Assembly: GCF_902713425.1 (NCBI RefSeq) | Contig: NC_081223.1 | Span: forward strand, 392,001-456,000 | Source: Acipenser ruthenus | Taxonomy: Eukaryota; Chordata; Actinopteri; Acipenseriformes; Acipenseridae | Direction of reading: 5' to 3' | DNA: 64,000 nt | Shown: in pieces, positions 58,460 through 64,000 of the stretch | Position numbering within the stretch: position 1 is the stretch's first letter | How the letters are laid out: each line of letters opens with the position of its first letter | The notes under the pieces: model-generated | Seen by the model: only the letters and a program-made list of their open reading frames with translations | What the model was told of the DNA's origin: nothing | Database searches by the model: none | Made by a program: the position numbers and the translations under genes

Positions 58460-60264
58460 CAGATCTCGTAGAACTCCCAAGAATCCTGCGCGTTCTCAAC
58501 GGCGGGAGATTATTGAATCGTGAAGACTTTTGGTTTATTTCGAAATACAATCATCTGAAGGGAAGAATTTTATTACACTATTATTTTAATTGTCACTAGT
58601 ACTGTACGTATAGTCACCAAAAATTAAAAAAATGCCAATAATAATATATGTTCGTATTACAAATGTCAGCTGTAGAAATGCGTGGATAGTAAACTCTATG
58701 TTTTGTAATATTATCAATAAAAATACACGATTGACATTTTTACAATAGGTGTCAGTTCTGAGTGTTAAAAAATGTAATATTTACAACAGCTAGAAACTTG
58801 TTTGAGGGACTGTTTTATCCAAAGCGCAATTATATTTAATATATTTGTCCGTTATAATGGTGCTGTAATACTTGTATCCGGGACAACAGAAATCGTACCA
58901 TGGTAAAATAAATAGTACCATATAGTACCGTGGTGTAGTGTTGCATTATACTGTAGATACCAGGATACTTCTTAGAAATAAAAAGTACAATCGTATTATC
59001 ATGGTGGTACTGCATTATAGTACCAGAATAGTGCATTGTACATTGATAGTATCGGATACATTGTGTTTTTCTATCATTTACTTTTAATTATGTATCCATG
59101 AACGTTATAGTACTGTATTTAAATTTAGGTTTTTAAGTTTAATTTAGTTTTCATTGAAAAATGATCTTGTTTTGAAAGCAATACTTAAAAAAAACGTGAA
59201 CATGGGTACTCCATGCTTTTAAAAAAAAAAAATCTCTGTTTTTCAACAGTAAGTCCCTTTTGTCATTGTATAGTAGTGTTTATTTGTTTTCACCCAGTGA
59301 ACCCCTTTTTGATTTCTTGTTGTTTTGTGTAGAAACCTTTTATTTGGCCATTGTGACTATTTTGTGTTTAGGCTATTTGTTTAATTGAAGTCTTTTGTTT
59401 AACTGCAACCTTGCTATTCTGTCACAAATGCTCTTTTTTCAGGTTCAGATGGAACCCTTGTTTAGATGAAAGGCTGATGGCAGCTCAACCTGACTGATAC
59501 AAAGTGATCCATAAGCTGGTATCGCCCCAGAAGGTTCAACCATGTAAGTTCGAATTTGAATCAATGCTTATAAAAATAATGATCTTCACATTATAACTAC
59601 TTTATAGGTCTCCCTTTCAGTGCTAATTTCATTATCTATTACAATGCATTTTTATAAATGATGGTGTGATTTGAACTTGGGTGCTATATAATGAATGTTT
59701 TAGTATACACATATCACATACTGGCATTATTATATTTGGAGGAAAACAGTCAGTTGATATAAGTGATATGTGATCCAGTTACCATACCAGGTACCTATTG
59801 CTGTTGTTTTTCAGCTCTGATGACTGGTGCTGAACTGAGCAACCAAGAACTCCAGAAAAATCGTACCTTCTTATACTGGACCATGCAAATACACAGGTAC
59901 AGTGAACTTGATAAAGGATTGTCAGTATTACCATTAAAAATGTAGGAATAAAGCTTCTAAATTATTAGTGCAATTTTCTATGAAATTCCACACAGGAGTT
60001 GGTAGCAGTGTTTGATTTTTATAATCTTTCATAAATAATTATAAGGTAGCTGCATTTCTTAATTACAAATACACAATTAATTAATATTACATTTCGCAAT
60101 CAAGGATGATATAATGCGCAAGGATACTTGTCTTTCATAAGAGTTGAAATAAATTATAGCGCTTTGAGATTATATATGTTACTAGCGGATTGTTTAGAAA
60201 TGTACTTAATTATATTACAACTTTTCTAAAAAAGAATGTTATCTCGAGAAAGGAGGCTTGTCAA

Positions 60265-60337
60265 GCCGAAATAGCTCAGCTGGGAGAGCGTTAGACTGAA
60301 GATCTAAAGGTCCCTGGTTCGATCCCGGGTTTCGGCA
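60265..60337 (+). tRNA. tRNA-Phe(GAA)
   Basis: The 73-nt gene reads GCCGAAATAGCTCAGCTGGG, has the anticodon loop CTGAAGA and ends CGGGTTTCGGCA. All stems pair; this is the better of the two Phe copies. Confidence 0.95.
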
Positions 60338-60472
60338 AACAGCAAGAATTTTTTTGTTTTATATTATTTTGAACTAAAAAACAGAACACATTTTCATCTT
60401 CAGTGTAATTGGAGGAAATAATAACATAGCAGAGTGCCGTTTTCTAATGTGATTAAGAAATGCATAAAGCAC

Positions 60473-60479
60473 CGTCCCT

Positions 60480-60540
<61 letters not shown>

Positions 60541-60546
60541 AGAGAC
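60473..60546 (-). tRNA. tRNA-Asn(GTT)
   Basis: The 74-nt gene reads GTCTCTGTGGCGCAATCGG with the anticodon loop CTGTTAA and the end CACCCAGGGACG. The T loop is TTCAAGC. This is the best preserved of the three Asn copies. Confidence 0.93.
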
Positions 60547-60903
60547 CATCCTGCTCAGCCGAACCCGAGACCACATCTAAGAAGAAAGCAACACTGGGCA
60601 GGAAAGTCTGTAATCACAATTACATGTATTCAAACCAATGCAAGAAAACCAAGCCATTTATATTTATTCCCAAATAACACAAATTCTTTCATTGCTAAAA
60701 AAAATATAAAAAATCTCCGCTTCTCGGAAGGCATACGATGGAGGGCGCACTGCAGTTTGTCAGCCTGGGGAATATTACAAATTAGGAGACTTTGATTTAA
60801 AATACACATGTAGGGCAGGCGACTCTGTTAAAAATAATTGTCACAATTTGTAATTATCTCCATAATGCGTTGAGACTAAATACGCAGATACATTAAAACT
60901 ATT

Positions 60904-60976
60904 TGTAGAATGCGGGCATCGATCCCGCTACTTCTCGTATGCTAAGCGAGCGCTCTACCATTTGAGCTCATTCCCC
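60904..60976 (-). tRNA. tRNA-Ala(AGC), acceptor mismatch
   Basis: It reads GGGGAATGAGCTCAAATGG with the anticodon loop TTAGCAT and T arm GCGGGATCGATGCCCGC. The end is ATTCTACA rather than ATTCTCCA, so one acceptor pair is lost. Confidence 0.85.
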
Positions 60977-60999
60977 TTGAATCATGCCCGTGATTCTCA

Positions 61000-63170
61000 T
61001 AGGCTACATCGCAGCTTAATATGAGCAATTCAGATTGTCTTATTGGCAATGTAGTCTGCCATTTGAAAATTCAAAAAATAAATTAATTAACTAAATAGCA
61101 GATATTTCGACTACAGGTATGTTTTCAATTTCTTCAAAAAGTAGTCTCAGCTCATTGATTCAGTCGCTTTAAAATCCCCCTCTGTGTCCCGATGCAGCAG
61201 CGCTGTGTGCTGTGGCTCGAGCTTGTTTGACGAGGCAGGCAATGCAAAAATGCCAAAACTTGCTTTTGTATCACACGACAAACTTAAGGTATGCTTTAAC
61301 GGGTTGGCTGTCTCAAGTTAGTTTGTATTGTTAATGGAACACCTCGTTGTTGCCCAGTCATTGTATCATATGAAGTAGAGCTTGCCAGTTGGGGCCGACG
61401 GTCTGCCAATAAAAGTTAAGTCTATATTTGAAAGGGTCATTTCTAGAGAACATAAGAACATTTTAAATAGGCCTTGACTAATATTTCACTGGTTGCCTAA
61501 GAGGGCTTGAGAGGCGAAAATTGGGAGTGAAATATTAAGAATGATTTCTCCGGTTGCTTAGAAGGCTTGAGAGGGGCGAGACATTTGAGAGTTTAAGAGT
61601 GAGAGGAGTTTGAGAGGGATGGCGAGATTGAGAGCTGGAGTTTGGGAATGGTGCTTAGTAACATTGAGGTTAGATACTGATAGCAGGACAAGATAGGGGA
61701 ACGAAGAGTTTTCCCTTCTCGTCGGGTCAGGCAGCATGCTCTGGCCGCTAGGTGATGTAGAGAGGGAGACACAAGAAGAGCAAAGGATTAGATATAAACA
61801 CTTTCTGCTGGGTCAGGCAGCATCCTCCGACTGCTGGGTGGGGAACGGAGGAGGAACTGGTGCTGTATACCTGAGATAACTGTATAATTCCTGATGGAGG
61901 AAGGGGCCAGGTTAAGGGATTAGCCTGAGGTCTGTCATAAAGGCAAGGAGGTGCTGAAGGTTATAGGAGGTGAGAGAGATTCGAATCTGGGCACAGAATG
62001 TGGTGAAGAAAGACCAGGCAGTAGAATAAGAAGAGCAAGTGGAAGGGGCGAAGGCAATGCTCCCTGAAGCTGCAGGCCGACTCGGGGAGGCTAAAGAGTG
62101 TGGAGTTTAATGGAACACCAGCTGATTGAAAGGAGGAACTTGCCGCGGGTTGGGGTCTGCTTCTGGGACCGGGCTGTGAAACTTGTGGACCATCACACAA
62201 CCTCCACCATGTTTAACACTGGGCATGGTTAACTTTTTTTTTTTTTACTCAAGGTGTAGTATTCTGTAGTAAAATTACTACAGCTGGCCAGTATCTGGGT
62301 GCACGGAATGGTTCACAAGACCTCATGGTTGAAATGGCTTAACACTCCGAGTCTATTCATTGTATTTCCCTTGATGTCTTGGTAACTGCTGCCTTTTTTT
62401 TAAGTCGGTAAATCACTGATGCTGTCATGATAAATTCACAGGGTGCACTCTGTTCCTTCAGGAGTCCTGCAGAGGAAGTGCTTCACAAGAACAGTTAAAC
62501 ATAGTACTTCCATGGTCAGGTCATTGAATAGACAGAGCAGCCTTTTCTGAGGGTAGAGATTAAAGAGTGAAGGATGTCTATTGATATAGGGAGCCAGGAG
62601 GGAGCAGCAGAGGGGGGGGCTCTTGAGGATCTCTCTGAGTGTCAGCAAACTGATGGGATGGATAGGAGTGTTGGAGAAGGGACGGAGATGAGACGGCAGA
62701 AATACTGAATTCCAGAGATGTAGGCTTTAACGGTAGTGACGGCAAAGTGAAGAGAATCCCTTGCATGGGCGATGGAGGCTACAATCCGCTGTTCATTAAA
62801 TCGGAATGGGATGTATTTTGATTTGAGTGCAGAAAGTTGTAAATGTTTTCCATCCAGTGGTAAATGAAGATTTGGTCGCTGGGGCTAAGGGTGTGGCCAT
62901 GTAGTGATGAGCAGATTGCAGAAGACTGGAGAGTGTTGTGTTTAGTTGAACAGCAGACGTTGGTGATGCAATTATTAACCTGGTCGAACAAAATAAGTCT
63001 TCAGTGTAATTTTAAACAAAGAGCGCTTTCCACGATTTAAGATGCTTTACAGACTGAATATTGGAATTGGCAGCCGAAACTGGGGGATAAAACTGCTTGT
63101 GATCAGTGGGCAGGTTGCATACTTTGCATACCGTATTTGGGAGAAAAGAAAACGGATCATCTCAACTGCA
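61000..63170. other. No gene recognised
   Basis: The first 140 bp match the flank of tRNA-Glu at 44995-45115 in inverted orientation. The rest is purine-rich on the plus strand (61500-62200) with no open frame that I can assign. The motif GGGTCAGGCAGCAT recurs at about 61725 and 61800. Confidence 0.4.
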
Positions 63171-63191
63171 GCAGCTGTAGCAGAGTGGCAT

Positions 63192-63263
63192 AGCAGAGTG
63201 GCGCAGTGGAAGCGTGCTGGACCCATAACCCAGAGGTCGATGGATCAAAACCATTCTCTGCTA
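63192..63263 (+). tRNA. Initiator tRNA-Met(CAT), diverged
   Basis: The 72-nt sequence starts AGCAGAGTGGCGCAG with the loop CCCATAA, and its T arm reads GATGGATCAAAACCATTC. Four C-to-T or G-to-A changes from the usual vertebrate initiator are visible; one turns GGG into GGA in the anticodon stem and removes one of the three G:C pairs that mark initiators. The first 13 bases (TAGCAGAGTGGC) also occur just upstream. It may be a pseudogene. Confidence 0.75.
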
Positions 63264-63889
63264 GCTTGTTTTTCTTCTGTTGGCAAAGTAGATTTTCTAA
63301 AATTTTACATTTCAGTTTAGTGTGTGTATTTCATAAATGTTAATGAGTAGAAACAGCAGGTACGCAGCTTATCTGTCTCTACCCATAGAGGACGCATACA
63401 TTTAAAAAAAAAAAAACTGAACACAAGGTGTGTTTATGTAATCTGATACGTTACATCTAGACTTAACTGTTACGGTTAACACAATTAGAGTAAGTTATCA
63501 TAACAATAGAGTTAAAAGAACATTCAAATAAGATGCCAGTTAAAAATGCACCAAAAATGACAAAGTAGCCTCAGATTAGGACAATGGCACTTAAAGGGTA
63601 AGAAACACATTTGCAGCAAAACCCTTGAAATGACCAGAGCCTTCCTCCTCCTGAATACTATGCAGGTGGGCGGGGACTGAAACCTCCCCCAGCTAGAGAG
63701 ATTGGTGATTGGTTGTTTCTTTAAATTATTCATAGAGAGGTGCACCCTGGGTATTACTTATCTTCTCTTTTTTACATTATACTTTAAATGAGTGGTTATT
63801 TCATTATGTGAATTTTGTGTTTGAAACGCATTGGCAATTATTAACATTACTATGAACAAGTGTTATACTAGAAAGGACCCTGAATCAGA

Positions 63890-63906
63890 CACCGTCACTG
63901 CAGTGA
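63890..63906 (+). promoter_or_regulatory. PSE of a Pol II snRNA-type promoter
   Basis: CACCGTCACTGCAGTG fits the vertebrate proximal sequence element and lies 43-59 bp before the U3 start, the expected distance. No TATA box follows, as for Pol II snRNA genes. Confidence 0.55.
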
Positions 63907-63948
63907 TACATGCCGGGAGTAGGGAAGGTGTTTTCCCCTGTATTTGTT

Positions 63949-64000
63949 AAGACTATACTTTCAGGGATCATTTCTATAGTTTGTTTCTAGTGAAATGCGT
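63949..64000 (+). ncRNA. U3 snoRNA gene, 5' end (cut by window edge)
   Basis: The sequence AAGACTATACTTTCAGGGAT then CATTTCTATAGT matches the first 32 nt of vertebrate U3, including the A box region that pairs with 18S pre-rRNA. The next 20 nt differ from the usual U3. The rest lies outside the window, so gene and pseudogene cannot be told apart. U3 guides early pre-rRNA cleavage in the nucleolus. Confidence 0.78.

Larger units (their letters stand above)
52926..59952. repeat. Inverted-duplication arm C (partner 32986-39531)
   Basis: This is the mirror copy of arm B. It carries the intact zpax exons 1-15 and about 2.8 kb of upstream sequence. Confidence 0.9.

Noticed and set aside
62440-62990. 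Run of minus-strand open frames that might be a LINE or gene
   Set aside because: No motif of a reverse transcriptase, endonuclease or host family could be recognised, and the frames are short.

Overview
The window looks like nuclear DNA of a ray-finned fish. It carries egg-coat ZP genes with many short exons, a fish-type CD300/pIgR-like immunoglobulin gene, vertebrate tRNA genes, the start of a U3 snoRNA gene, and a mix of Tc1, L2, CR1, hAT MITE, Ty3/gypsy and tRNA-derived SINE repeats. A sturgeon- or paddlefish-type lineage is only a guess from the repeat mix.

Layout. Positions 1-5.6 kb hold a CR1-like LINE end, a GC-rich 27-bp minisatellite and a 280-bp direct repeat on either side of it. 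From 5.6 to 10.6 kb there is an Ig V-domain gene on the minus strand (V exon and signal-peptide exon), with a Tc1 element and a 48-bp minisatellite in its intron; an inverted, decayed second V exon lies at 10.2 kb. From 11.7 to 17.9 kb come a 33-bp palindrome/CRE array and a fossil gypsy element of the Gmr1 domain order. From 18.3 to 60 kb the window is a mosaic of direct and inverted duplications built around an egg-envelope gene that I assign to zpax.

The zpax locus has three copies. Copy C (minus, 50752-57116) can be read as 22 exons with matching phases, giving 934 codons, a signal peptide, a C-terminal ZP domain, an RLGR furin-type site and a transmembrane segment. Copy A (minus, 21293-24701) holds exons 11-22 only, with a frameshift. 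Copy B (plus, 35780-39519) holds exons 1-3 and 5-15 with several lesions, including a 26-bp micro-inversion. Hand counts give 3 differences in 209 bp of exon 11 for both A/C and B/C, so the copying was recent. The flank downstream of zpax (block X, with a CpG-rich block, a CTCF-like site, a TATA box and a fold-back element) occurs four times in both orientations.

Between and beside the zpax copies are tRNA clusters that are themselves inverted duplications: Lys x3, Asn x3, Phe x2, and single Leu (intron-bearing), Glu, Gln (broken), Ala and initiator Met. The window ends inside a U3 snoRNA gene with a recognisable PSE. I see no gene that needs a wholly new system. The most unusual thing is the inverted-repeat architecture of the zpax/tRNA region and the signs of template switching inside it.
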